Position numbers and translations under genes: made by a program. Under the pieces are notes generated by a model. The model searched no databases and had not been told where the DNA came from. It saw only the letters and a list, made by a program, of their open reading frames with translations. A DNA stretch of 64,000 nt from Spirosoma panaciterrae DSM 21099 (lineage in GTDB: Bacteria; Bacteroidota; Bacteroidia; Cytophagales; Spirosomataceae), in NCBI RefSeq assembly GCF_000374025.1, contig NZ_KB893172.1, positions 310,001-374,000 of the forward strand, in the 5' to 3' direction. How positions within the stretch are numbered: position 1 is the first letter of the stretch; every line of letters starts with the position of its first letter. Below, one piece after another: positions 1-8,369 of this stretch.

Positions 1-1
1 C

Positions 2-1111
2 CGCCTGACGACCGATGCGGCTGGTAATCCTTTGCTAAGCTGGGTCGAAAAACTCAATGAGAAAGAAGCTGTTTTCTACTTCGCGACCTCAACCGATGGT
101 GGACAAACCTTTGGAGAGAAAATCCGGGTAAAAGCACCTGACGGACTGTCGGCTCATGCCGAAGGGATGCCCAAAATAGCTGTAAAAACCGATGGTACGA
201 TGCTGGCTGTTTTTGAAGTGCCGCGCCCTACTGCCGCGTCTCGTTTTGCGGGTGATCTGCTGTATACGCTATCGGCCGATGGTGGAAAAACCTGGTCGGA
301 TGCCCAGCCCGTACATCAGGATGCAACCCCCGGCAAAAGCCATTCATTTGCCGATATTACCCGCTTACCGAATGGAGAAATCGGTGCGGTCTGGCTTGAC
401 GAGAAATTGCCTGGGCAGGAGGGGCGTCCGGTCGTATTTGCTCAGACAACGAAAGGCAAGGGTTTTGGCCCGGCCGTACTGGTCGATGAAAATGCCTGCC
501 AATGTTGCCGTACCAACGTATTTGTCGATAGCCAGAAACGCATTCACCTGACTTATCGGGATATGATACCGACCCAGAAAGGGTCCCCCGCTGCCCGCGA
601 TATGAGCACAGCAGTATCGGCCGATGGGGGCAAAACATTCAGCAAACCGCAGGTTGTTTTTGCCGACAACTGGCAGGTAGCTGCTTGCCCGCACGCAGGC
701 CCTGTCGTAGCGCAGATGGGCAACGATATGCTGGTGACCTGGTTTTCGGGCAAGGAGGAATCGGCGGGACTTCGACTGGCCAGATTAGGTTCGGATAAGC
801 TCGTATCAAGTGTACTGACGAATCGCGCCAAACATCCACAAGTTTCGGCCGCCAACGGGCGGTTGACCTGGGTATGGGATGAATCGGTTTCGAAAGATGG
901 TTCCGGCGAGATGGGTTCGTTTGTGCAGCGGATCGGGATGCGCACCATGACCGGACAAGACGTCAGTACCACAACCTACCTGACGCCCGAAACCGTCGAT
1001 GGTACGTACCCGGCGGTTCTGTCGACGGATAAAGGAACGCTGGTCGCTTACGAACAGAGCAAAGACAAACAGAAGGCCGTGATCGTTGTTCGGTGGCTGG
1101 ATGCGTGGTAA
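2..1111 (+). CDS. Asp-box (BNR) sialidase-like protein, 5' end outside window
   Basis: The reading frame is open from base 2, so the N-terminus lies upstream; 369 residues are visible up to the TAA at 1109-1111. Three Asp-box motifs (STDGGQTF, SADGGKTW, SADGGKTF) are the hallmark of the BNR/sialidase beta-propeller fold. A compact cysteine motif, CQCC, encoded at 497-508, sits in the middle of the propeller. The spacing of the Asp boxes and the absence of membrane segments suggest a secreted or periplasmic protein. Asp boxes mark the fold and not the substrate, so sialidase activity is not established. A strong hairpin follows the stop. Confidence 0.75.
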   Translation, partial: RLTTDAAGNPLLSWVEKLNEKEAVFYFATSTDGGQTFGEKIRVKAPDGLSAHAEGMPKIAVKTDGTMLAVFEVPRPTAASRFAGDLLYTLSADGGKTWSDAQPVHQDATPGKSHSFADITRLPNGEIGAVWLDEKLPGQEGRPVVFAQTTKGKGFGPAVLVDENACQCCRTNVFVDSQKRIHLTYRDMIPTQKGSPAARDMSTAVSADGGKTFSKPQVVFADNWQVAACPHAGPVVAQMGNDMLVTWFSGKEESAGLRLARLGSDKLVSSVLTNRAKHPQVSAANGRLTWVWDESVSKDGSGEMGSFVQRIGMRTMTGQDVSTTTYLTPETVDGTYPAVLSTDKGTLVAYEQSKDKQKAVIVVRWLDAW

Positions 1112-1159
1112 TTTCAGGCATAGGGTAAGCCCTCAGCGGATCTTACCCTATACCTGAAA
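1112..1159. terminator. bidirectional hairpin terminator
   Basis: Arms at 1112-1129 and 1142-1159 pair over 18 positions with one mismatch around a 12-nt loop. It lies between two convergent genes, the Asp-box gene and the small secreted protein gene, and can serve both. Confidence 0.7.
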
Positions 1160-1171
1160 CGCCCCATTACG

Positions 1172-1570
1172 CTACCTACGCTGTTGGCTACTGTCGGCCT
1201 TGCTTCCGGTTCGGGGCAGGATTCGGTTGCCTTTCTTTTTGTTGAACTGAGTTTCATTATCCCGCTGCGGGTTGTGACTACCAACCGACATTTTACCCGC
1301 ATCCTGGCGGCTCCGATCCGATTCCGTACTGATCGATGATTCGGGAATGAGTCGGTTTGATTTTTTGCCTACCGTAGCGCCCTTCTGCTGCGCTTCCTTA
1401 TTGTACGGCACGCCCTTCCCTTTGAGCTGGCCGTTGTTGGCATTTCCGGCATGGCTGGTCGTGGCCGACCCCTGCTTGCCTGCATTGGTTTCGGTGTTGG
1501 ACGATTGAGCCTGGGCATTGATCAGCCCCGCAAAGAAGAATAGAGTCGAAAGAATCAGTAGGTTTTTCAT
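1172..1570 (-). CDS. small secreted hydrophilic protein
   Basis: Start chosen at the ATG at 1568-1570, which gives 132 residues beginning MKNLLILSTLFFFAGLINAQ, a typical signal peptide ending near AQAQ. The open frame extends further upstream but that part reads as non-coding. The mature part is rich in Ser, Asn, Gln, Lys and Arg, with little predicted order and no recognised domain. It is convergent with the Asp-box gene and divergent from the response regulator at 1743. Function unknown; probably an exported or envelope-associated low-complexity protein. Confidence 0.6.
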   Translation of the reverse strand: MKNLLILSTLFFFAGLINAQAQSSNTETNAGKQGSATTSHAGNANNGQLKGKGVPYNKEAQQKGATVGKKSNRLIPESSISTESDRSRQDAGKMSVGSHNPQRDNETQFNKKKGNRILPRTGSKADSSQQRR

Positions 1571-1742
1571 ACGTTGCATGCATTTATGTAGGTCAAAGAC
1601 GTACAGAAGCAAAACCGTTTGTACCGTGAATTGTCTTCGAACAAATGGGTAAATAAGGGAACGGGCTCGTTTAAAGGGGTGAGGCCTAACCAAAAAACAC
1701 GTAATTTCGCTGCGACCGGGTGAGTCGCTATCGGAGGGCAGT

Positions 1743-2426
1743 ATGCGAATTTTGATCGTAGAAGATGAATGGGAAGTTGCGTCGCTGATTAAAAATGGGC
1801 TGGAAGAGTACGACTTTAGCGCCGATATTGCAGGCAATGCCATGGAAGCGAACCAGCAACTGGCCGACCATGAATACGATACGGTTATTCTGGACGTGAA
1901 CCTCCCCGTCATCAGCGGATATGACCTGTGCCGCATGATTCGGAACAAATACGAAACCCTGCCAATCCTGATGCTGACGGCCTTTGGCAGTACCGAAAAT
2001 AAACTGACAGGTTTCGATGCCGGTGCCGACGATTATCTGGTAAAACCCTTTGAATTTCGGGAACTTGTGGCCCGGCTGCGGGCGCTGAACCGGCGAAATG
2101 GCGTTGTGGTTCAGGAGCCCACCGTACTCAAAATTGCTGATCTGGAACTCAACTTGCAGAGCAAAGCGGTGAAGCGGGGAAATCAAAAGATACTGCTGAC
2201 CGCCCGCGAACTGGCTCTGCTGGAGTTTTTTCTGAAGAATCAGAATCGGGCGCTCACCCGGCAGGATATTATGGAGCATGTGTGGGACCTTTCGTTCGAT
2301 ACAGGCACCAATGTGGTCGATGTGTACGTCAATTACCTGCGCAAAAAGATCGATAAAGATTTCCCGCTCAAGCTGATTCATACCCTTAGCGGGATCGGCT
2401 ACATTATGCAGGCCTCTGACGAGTAA
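1743..2426 (+). CDS. OmpR/PhoB-family response regulator
   Basis: A 227-residue DNA-binding response regulator. The receiver domain (about 1-115) has acidic residues Glu7-Asp8-Glu9, phospho-acceptor Asp51 in VILDVNLP, Thr79 and Lys101 in the VKPF motif. The C-terminal winged helix (about 130-225) has the OmpR-type block ending in VVDVYVNYLRKKID. The cognate kinase gene starts 5 bp downstream, so the two form one operon. The 11-bp phased repeat array at 3794-3855 is a candidate binding site. The inducing signal cannot be read from the sequence. Confidence 0.93.
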   Translation: MRILIVEDEWEVASLIKNGLEEYDFSADIAGNAMEANQQLADHEYDTVILDVNLPVISGYDLCRMIRNKYETLPILMLTAFGSTENKLTGFDAGADDYLVKPFEFRELVARLRALNRRNGVVVQEPTVLKIADLELNLQSKAVKRGNQKILLTARELALLEFFLKNQNRALTRQDIMEHVWDLSFDTGTNVVDVYVNYLRKKIDKDFPLKLIHTLSGIGYIMQASDE

Positions 2427-2430
2427 ACTC

Positions 2431-3798
2431 ATGAGAATACGCACGCGCCTTTCGTTTACGTTTGTGGGGGTCGTTGCGGCCATACTGCTCCTGTTCTCAT
2501 TTGTAGTGTATGCTACAGCTGAGTATTTCCGCCAACGGGATTTTTACCTTCGGCTGAGCGATAAGGCCAAAACGACGGCTCGTCTGTTGCTGGATGAAGC
2601 AGAGGTAGACACGCGTTTACTGCGAATTATCGAGCGGAACAACCTGACCGCCTTGCCTCAGGAGCAGATCAACGTATACGACCAGCAGGGGCGGCTCGTG
2701 TATTCAACCCAATCCCGATCCATTGTCGAACCTGTTGTCTTACAGCGTATCCGGCAGAAAAAAGAAATTTTTTTACGGCAGAATAAAGTCGAGATTGTCG
2801 GGTTTACGTACCTGCACCATAAGCAGGAGTATGTGCTGGTTGCGTCGGCCTATGACCAGTATGGCATCGAAGAAATGGGGCATCTGAGCACCATTATGGG
2901 CGTTGGGCTGGTTTGTAGTCTGGCGTTGGTCGGTATGGTGGGCTGGGCGTATGCCGGACGATCGCTGCGGCCCATTTCCAGGGTCATTCAGGAGGTCGAC
3001 CAGATCACGGCATCGAACCTGAACCGTCGGCTAACGGCGGGTAACGATCAGGACGAGCTGGCCCAACTGGCCCGTACCTTCAACCTGATGCTCGACCGGG
3101 TGCAGGAAGCGTTTGAAGTACAGCGAAATTTTGTGGCCAATGCGTCGCATGAACTGCGTACACCCCTAACGATCATTACCGGACAGATCGAAGTGACGCT
3201 GATGAAACGGCGCACCGTTGAAGAACACGAGGCCAAATGGCGGGCGGCTCTTGATGTGATTCAGCGGATGAACAAACTGACCAATAACCTGCTCAATCTG
3301 ACGCTGGTGAGTTTGGGGGCTACTCCGTTGAAATTCAGTGAGGTAGCGGTCGATGAAGTCATCTATCAGGCCGCACAGATGCTGATGAATCATCAGGAAG
3401 AGTACTCGGTCGTATTTTCGTTCGATGGCGAAGTGGAGTCGATTCAGCCTTCGCTGACCATCGCTGGTAATAAATCGCTGCTGTATTCGGCCTTTTTCAA
3501 TCTGATGGAAAATGGCTGTAAGTTTTCCGCGAACAAGCAGGTAAAGGTTACGCTGGGGGCCAACAATCGCTGGGTCACGATCCGGTTTGAAGACGAAGGA
3601 ATTGGGATTTCGGAAGCCGACCTGAAGCAGATTTATGAACCTTTCTTCCGGGCGCAGAACGTCAAGCGCATTCACGGGCATGGAGTCGGCCTGCCCCTGA
3701 CCTATCGGATTATTCAACTCCACTACGGCCAGATCGATGTGATCTCGCAACCCGAGCAGGGTACTACTTTTACCGTTCGTCTGCCTAAATCGCTCTAA
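2431..3798 (+). CDS. HAMP-domain sensor histidine kinase
   Basis: A 455-residue inner-membrane kinase. Transmembrane segments lie near residues 11-30 and 152-173 and flank a periplasmic sensor region of about 120 residues. A HAMP linker follows, then the HisKA domain with His240 in the NASHELRTPL motif, and an HATPase_c domain with N (LMENGCKF), G1 (DEGIGIS) and G2 (GHGVGLPL) boxes. It starts 4 bp after the regulator gene's stop and is presumably its partner. The first copy of an 11-bp repeat array overlaps its stop codon. Confidence 0.93.
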   Translation: MRIRTRLSFTFVGVVAAILLLFSFVVYATAEYFRQRDFYLRLSDKAKTTARLLLDEAEVDTRLLRIIERNNLTALPQEQINVYDQQGRLVYSTQSRSIVEPVVLQRIRQKKEIFLRQNKVEIVGFTYLHHKQEYVLVASAYDQYGIEEMGHLSTIMGVGLVCSLALVGMVGWAYAGRSLRPISRVIQEVDQITASNLNRRLTAGNDQDELAQLARTFNLMLDRVQEAFEVQRNFVANASHELRTPLTIITGQIEVTLMKRRTVEEHEAKWRAALDVIQRMNKLTNNLLNLTLVSLGATPLKFSEVAVDEVIYQAAQMLMNHQEEYSVVFSFDGEVESIQPSLTIAGNKSLLYSAFFNLMENGCKFSANKQVKVTLGANNRWVTIRFEDEGIGISEADLKQIYEPFFRAQNVKRIHGHGVGLPLTYRIIQLHYGQIDVISQPEQGTTFTVRLPKSL

Positions 3799-3855
3799 TC
3801 GATTTCTAATCAACTTCTAACAGTCCTCTCATTGACTTCTAACAGCCTCTTAATG
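3794..3855 (+). promoter_or_regulatory. 11-bp phased direct repeats, candidate PhoB/OmpR-type operator
   Basis: The pentamer TCTAA occurs at 3794, 3805, 3816 and 3838, a one-mismatch copy TCTCA at 3827, and TCTTAA at 3848. All are spaced by 11 bp (22 across the degenerate copy). OmpR/PhoB-family dimers bind direct repeats with an 11-bp period, and such a regulator is encoded just upstream. The array ends about 20 bp before a -7-like element GAACTTTG at 3876-3883, as expected for activation or repression of the next gene. Confidence 0.6.
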
Positions 3856-3908
3856 AAAGAGTAGGTTCGTTAAAAGAACTTTGTTGTCTGGAAAAGCACG
3901 CACGAACT

Positions 3909-4226
3909 ATGAACGGTTTTCGGGCTATGAACAACAAAAATGGCAGTGGGAGAACTTCCAGGAAATACATCAACTGGCTAACCGTCTGGGGGTTTATCGT
4001 GGGGTGTATCGCCTACAATCTATATGTCGATAATCGACAGAAGCAATTGATTACCAAAGCGTACCGGACACAGTATGAAATCGAAAGCCAGCGGGCCGAT
4101 TCCCTCTACAAAGAAACAATCCGGCTGGAACAACGCCTTCAACAGATCGAAACACCAACCGGGCGAAAACTGTCGACCCGACAGCCGGCCGGTTCACCAA
4201 CTGCATTGACCGCCCGCGAACTGTAA
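3909..4226 (+). CDS. small single-pass membrane protein with coiled coil
   Basis: A 105-residue protein starting at ATG 3909, with a second ATG at 3927. One hydrophobic segment (INWLTVWGFIVGCIAYNLYV, about residues 24-43) is followed by a charged, helix-prone region (about 45-85, rich in Gln, Glu, Arg) that could form a coiled coil. No domain is recognised. It sits directly behind the repeat array and -7-like box, so it is a likely target of the neighbouring two-component system. Function unknown. Confidence 0.65.
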   Translation: MNGFRAMNNKNGSGRTSRKYINWLTVWGFIVGCIAYNLYVDNRQKQLITKAYRTQYEIESQRADSLYKETIRLEQRLQQIETPTGRKLSTRQPAGSPTALTAREL

Positions 4227-4245
4227 GCGGTCGGTACGCAGAAGT

Positions 4246-4310
4246 CCTGCCCTAAGCGGTTGCTCTGAAATGCCTCGTACAGAGCTTCCGGTTTAGGGCA
4301 GGCACTATTT
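4246..4310 (+). terminator. hairpin terminator between small membrane gene and SulP gene
   Basis: CCTGCCCTAA at 4246-4255 pairs with TTAGGGCAGG at 4293-4302. Inside, GCTCTG pairs with CAGAGC. A run of six T follows shortly after, giving the form of an intrinsic terminator. It suggests the SulP gene has its own promoter or is reached by read-through. Confidence 0.6.
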
Positions 4311-4343
4311 TTTACCGAATGCAACTACATACGACATAGACAC

Positions 4344-5996
4344 ATGCTCAACGTGAATCAAGTTATAGAACCTAAAAACCGACTGGGCGATATTCGGGGC
4401 GGAGCCATTTCGTTTCTGGTCGCCGTACCCCTGTGCCTGGGCATTGCCCTGGCCTCCGGGGCTCCTCTGTTTGCGGGCATCATTGCCGGTATTGTGGGGG
4501 GGCTGATCGTCGGCATTTTCAGTCGGTCGGCGCTTAGTATTTCAGGACCCGAAGCCGGGCTGATCGTCGTTACCCTGGGTGCCATTCAGACCCTGGGGTC
4601 TTTTCCTGCCTTTCTGCTGGCCTTGTGCATAGCCGGGCTGTTTCAGATCGGATTTGGGTTTGCCAAGGCAGGTAATGTCAGCAATTTCTTTCCTTCGTCG
4701 GTCATTAAAGGCATGCTGGCTGGTATTGGTATCATGCTGATTATTAAGCAACTGCCACACCTGGTTGGGTACGATGCCGACGCGGCCGAAGGGCTGGTGC
4801 TGTTTCAACCCAACGGGTTCGACCTGAACGAGCAACTGCGTATGGCCATGAGCCAGTTTAGCCTGACGGCTATTCTGATTACGGTTGTTTCGCTTACGGT
4901 GTTCTATGTGTGGGAACGCCCGTCGTTCAAGCGGCAGGCGTTTGCCAAAAATGTCCCCGCAGCGTTGGTTGTCGTCGTGTTGGGGATTCTGACGAACGAA
5001 TTCATGAAACTGATGGCTCCGCAATGGGCCTTGTCGGGTAATCATCTGGTGCAGCTCCCCGTTTCCGACAGCGTAGAGGGCTTTTTCAAGCTATTTACCT
5101 TTCCTGATTTTTCGCAGTGGAACAACCCAATGGTGTATTCGTCGGCCATCGCCATTGCGCTGGTGGCCAGTCTGGAGGCACTGCTGGCCGTTGAAGCCTG
5201 TGATGAACTGGACCCGCTGAAGCGGAAAACACCCGCCAACCACGAGCTGAAAGCACAGGGTATCGGGAACGTGATTAGTGGCCTGATCGGGGGTATTCCG
5301 CTGACGTCGGTGATTGTTCGGAGTTCGGTGAGCATCAACGCGGGGGCTCGTACCAAACTGGCGGCTTTACTGCACGGATCGTTGCTGCTGGTTTGTGTGG
5401 TAACCCTCCCAGCGGTGCTCAACAAAATTCCCTGGGCGAGTCTGGCGTCGATTCTGCTGGTAACGGGGTATAAACTGGCGCGGATCGACATTTTCAAATC
5501 CACTTTTGCCGAAGGGCCCGCCAAGTTCATTCCTTTCTGCGTCACGGTATTGGCCGTTGTACTGACCGACTTGCTGACGGGGATTGGGATCGGGATGGTA
5601 ACGGGGGTTTTCTTTATCCTGCGCGATCATTACCGAAATACGCACCAGGTACGGACCGAGTGGGATAGCGACATCAAACGGATTCACGTGAGCCTGGGCG
5701 ATTATGTGTCGTTCTTGAGCAAAGCCCGCGTGATGAAGTTGCTGAAAAGTATCCCCGACAACGCGATTATCGAAATCGACGGGAGCCAGTCATCATATAT
5801 CGACAGTGATGTGGTTACGGCTATTCAGAATTTCGGTATCGGCGCTAAGCAACGGAACATTCGGCTCATTTTTCGCCCCAGCCCGAACGCCGATCTACCC
5901 CCCGTTTTCAATTCCAGCGATACCGGAAAGAGCCACCGCAAAAACTCAGAGTTTCACCTGCACGGTCAGATAAACACTGCGGCCGTCGGAAGGTAG
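4344..5996 (+). CDS. SulP-family inorganic anion transporter
   Basis: A 550-residue inner-membrane transporter. The N-terminal half is a run of hydrophobic helices with SulP features: AVPLCLGIALASGAPL near residue 28 and GIVGGLIVGIFSRSALSISGPEAG near residue 50, the latter being the family's substrate-site region. After the last helix a STAS-like domain follows (about 450-530, with IIEIDGSQSSYIDSD). SulP proteins carry bicarbonate, sulfate or other anions; the substrate cannot be told here. The last 51 bases overlap the 3' end of the convergent TonB receptor gene. Confidence 0.92.
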   Translation: MLNVNQVIEPKNRLGDIRGGAISFLVAVPLCLGIALASGAPLFAGIIAGIVGGLIVGIFSRSALSISGPEAGLIVVTLGAIQTLGSFPAFLLALCIAGLFQIGFGFAKAGNVSNFFPSSVIKGMLAGIGIMLIIKQLPHLVGYDADAAEGLVLFQPNGFDLNEQLRMAMSQFSLTAILITVVSLTVFYVWERPSFKRQAFAKNVPAALVVVVLGILTNEFMKLMAPQWALSGNHLVQLPVSDSVEGFFKLFTFPDFSQWNNPMVYSSAIAIALVASLEALLAVEACDELDPLKRKTPANHELKAQGIGNVISGLIGGIPLTSVIVRSSVSINAGARTKLAALLHGSLLLVCVVTLPAVLNKIPWASLASILLVTGYKLARIDIFKSTFAEGPAKFIPFCVTVLAVVLTDLLTGIGIGMVTGVFFILRDHYRNTHQVRTEWDSDIKRIHVSLGDYVSFLSKARVMKLLKSIPDNAIIEIDGSQSSYIDSDVVTAIQNFGIGAKQRNIRLIFRPSPNADLPPVFNSSDTGKSHRKNSEFHLHGQINTAAVGR

Positions 5997-8369
5997 AATG
6001 CCAGGACCTGGATAACCTGTGGCCCGTCGGGTAAAATAAACGGTGTTGGCGAGGTTATTCAGGCTACCTTCTACCCGAAACTTGCTAAACTGATACGACA
6101 GGCTGGCATCCAGAATGGTATAGGCCGGAATCAGACCGATAACGGCCGACACGCCCCCTTCGCGGGCATTGGTGGCATCCGAGAATTGGTCGGAGAGGTG
6201 GGTGTACTGGAGGGAGGCTTTCAGGTTTTTGTACCCCAGCCGAACCCCGCTTTTGAGGTTTACGTTGGGCACAAATTCAACCTGATTGCCTACCACTCCG
6301 GCCACTTCGCTGGCTTTGTATTCCGAATGAATCAGCGCTACGTTGGCAAACAAAACCCCGCTCAGATCGACATTGGCTGGATTCGCTATCCGTAGTAAAT
6401 CTGCTTCGGCATAAGATTCCAGCCCCATAATAACGGCCTGCCCGATGTTGCCCCGCCGACGGAGTACCCGCTGGTTTTCATCGTAGAACTGTACTTCGCC
6501 AATGCGGTTGTTGTAATTCAGGTAAAATGCGCTGATGTCAAAATTGTATAGCGTCGTTTGGGTACTGCGGATGCCCAGATCGAGCGAATAGCCTTTTTCG
6601 TCCTGCAAGTTCGGGTCGATCACCTGCGAGGGGTTCGCAATGCGCATATCGCTAAACGTGATGGAGCGGTAGTTCTGCGACAGGTTGCCGTAAAGGTCTA
6701 GCTGGCCCGTTGGCTTATAGCTGATACCCAGCCCTCCCAGCACAAACTGTCGGCCATTGGTACGGTACTCGCTGGTACGGGCCGAACTGATGATATTTCC
6801 CGCCAGGTCCCGAATCGTGGTGCCGTAAAAGCCATCGGCCGTGGTATAGATGTACTCGTAGCGCAGACCGGGCGTGATGGAGAGCTTGTTGCCCAGGTAA
6901 ATGATGTTTTCGGCAAATACCGATGCGTTTCGGTTCGGAAAACGGTAGTCGTAAGTAATGGCCTGCGCATCGCTGATAAAGTTGAAATTCGCATCGTTGC
7001 CCGTACTGCCCAGCCCCTGCGTACTGTGGTTGAACCCGTGATAATACCGGCTCCCAACCAGCAGAACAGCCTGTTGCTTGCCCAGGTAATACCGTTTTAG
7101 GTACCGGGCTTCGGCTCCCCAGTTCTGAAAATCGCCTTTGATCAGATCGCGTTCGCTGTTGTCATCAACACTGGCAACCCGGTTGGGCCGGAACCCCAGC
7201 GAATACCGATACGCATTCAGGCTAAATAGGCGTACGTTGACTTCATGGTTGGGGTTGAACTTATGATCGAAATGTAACGCAGGCATCGTCCAGTTGACCT
7301 TAAACCAGTTGCGCTCGCGGTTGCTCTGGCGCGCATCGTCGGCAAACATGGCATCCGTCAGGCCACCTGGTTGCTGGGCCAGGTAGCTCATCTGCGTAAG
7401 GTCGAAGCCCAGGGTGGTGTTTTCCGAGAAGTGGTAATCGATGTCGGCGTAGGCCGTGTAGTTGGTGAATTGGGAATTTGGTCGCCAGCCGTCCCCTTTT
7501 TTGTACTGGAAAAACGTGTAGTAACTCAGCTTGCCTACGGTTCCGCTGGCACTGGTAAAGGTGTTGTAAAATCCGAATGAGCCAATCGTTTGTCGGGCCG
7601 TCAGTTCCAGTTTTCGGTTGGTTACGGGCTTTTTCATCACAAAATTCAGCAACCCACCAAACTGCGTTCCGTACTGAAGGGAGGCTGCACCCCGAACAAT
7701 CTGAATACGCCCGACGGCTTCAATAGGTGGCGTGTAATAGCTTTCGGGATAGCCCAACGCATCGGCACTGATGTCGTAACCATTTTGCCGGACGTTGAAA
7801 TTGGAGCTACGGTTGGGGTCGAGGCCACGACCACCGATACTAAGCTGAAGTCCCGCTCCTTCATTTTCCCAGATGTTTAATCCGGCCACACGGGCATAAA
7901 TCTGACGGGCATTGTTCGTTGCCAGATTAGCCACCAGTTGTTCCGGTAAAATCACTTCTGTCTTTTTCCCTTCGTAAATCCCCATGCTTTCGACCCCGCG
8001 CATCCGCGTAAAGCCAAAGTCTGCCTGTTTATCTGTAACCGTTACCTCTTTCAGATTCTCCTGCCGGTTGCTAAGCCAGAGGGCTATGTACTGGTCCTGA
8101 GCCTGAATGGTTACCGCTTGTCGGGAGGTTTTAAAGTCAGGGCTGGTCGTTTGCAACAGGTGTTCGCCCGTCGGGAGATTGACGAATACGAATCGGCCTA
8201 GGCTGTCGGTGATCGTGCTTCGTTTGCCGTCGTTCAGGTAGACCGTACAGCCTTGCACGGCACTACTGTCGTGTCGGGCCCGTACCATACCCGTAATCCG
8301 GTATTGAGCGAGAACGGTGGTGGTAAGAAAGGTGCTGGCTAGAAAACTAAAAACCGTAAATCGTATCAT
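5946..8369 (-). CDS. TonB-dependent outer-membrane receptor (FecA-like)
   Basis: Start taken at the ATG at 8367-8369 (MIRFTVFSFLASTFL, a signal peptide ending near VLAQ), giving 807 residues; a start 15 codons upstream is possible. A carboxypeptidase-regulatory-like beta-sandwich (about 22-105) precedes the plug (about 115-250, with VRGAASLQYGTQFGG) and a long beta-barrel rich in aromatic strands. The protein imports a scarce ligand with TonB energy. The start overlaps the end of the gamma-carboxylase-like gene by 23 bp, so it is the last gene of the imelysin operon. Iron or an iron chelate is the likely cargo, by context only. Confidence 0.93.
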   Translation of the reverse strand: MIRFTVFSFLASTFLTTTVLAQYRITGMVRARHDSSAVQGCTVYLNDGKRSTITDSLGRFVFVNLPTGEHLLQTTSPDFKTSRQAVTIQAQDQYIALWLSNRQENLKEVTVTDKQADFGFTRMRGVESMGIYEGKKTEVILPEQLVANLATNNARQIYARVAGLNIWENEGAGLQLSIGGRGLDPNRSSNFNVRQNGYDISADALGYPESYYTPPIEAVGRIQIVRGAASLQYGTQFGGLLNFVMKKPVTNRKLELTARQTIGSFGFYNTFTSASGTVGKLSYYTFFQYKKGDGWRPNSQFTNYTAYADIDYHFSENTTLGFDLTQMSYLAQQPGGLTDAMFADDARQSNRERNWFKVNWTMPALHFDHKFNPNHEVNVRLFSLNAYRYSLGFRPNRVASVDDNSERDLIKGDFQNWGAEARYLKRYYLGKQQAVLLVGSRYYHGFNHSTQGLGSTGNDANFNFISDAQAITYDYRFPNRNASVFAENIIYLGNKLSITPGLRYEYIYTTADGFYGTTIRDLAGNIISSARTSEYRTNGRQFVLGGLGISYKPTGQLDLYGNLSQNYRSITFSDMRIANPSQVIDPNLQDEKGYSLDLGIRSTQTTLYNFDISAFYLNYNNRIGEVQFYDENQRVLRRRGNIGQAVIMGLESYAEADLLRIANPANVDLSGVLFANVALIHSEYKASEVAGVVGNQVEFVPNVNLKSGVRLGYKNLKASLQYTHLSDQFSDATNAREGGVSAVIGLIPAYTILDASLSYQFSKFRVEGSLNNLANTVYFTRRATGYPGPGILPSDGRSVYLTVQVKL

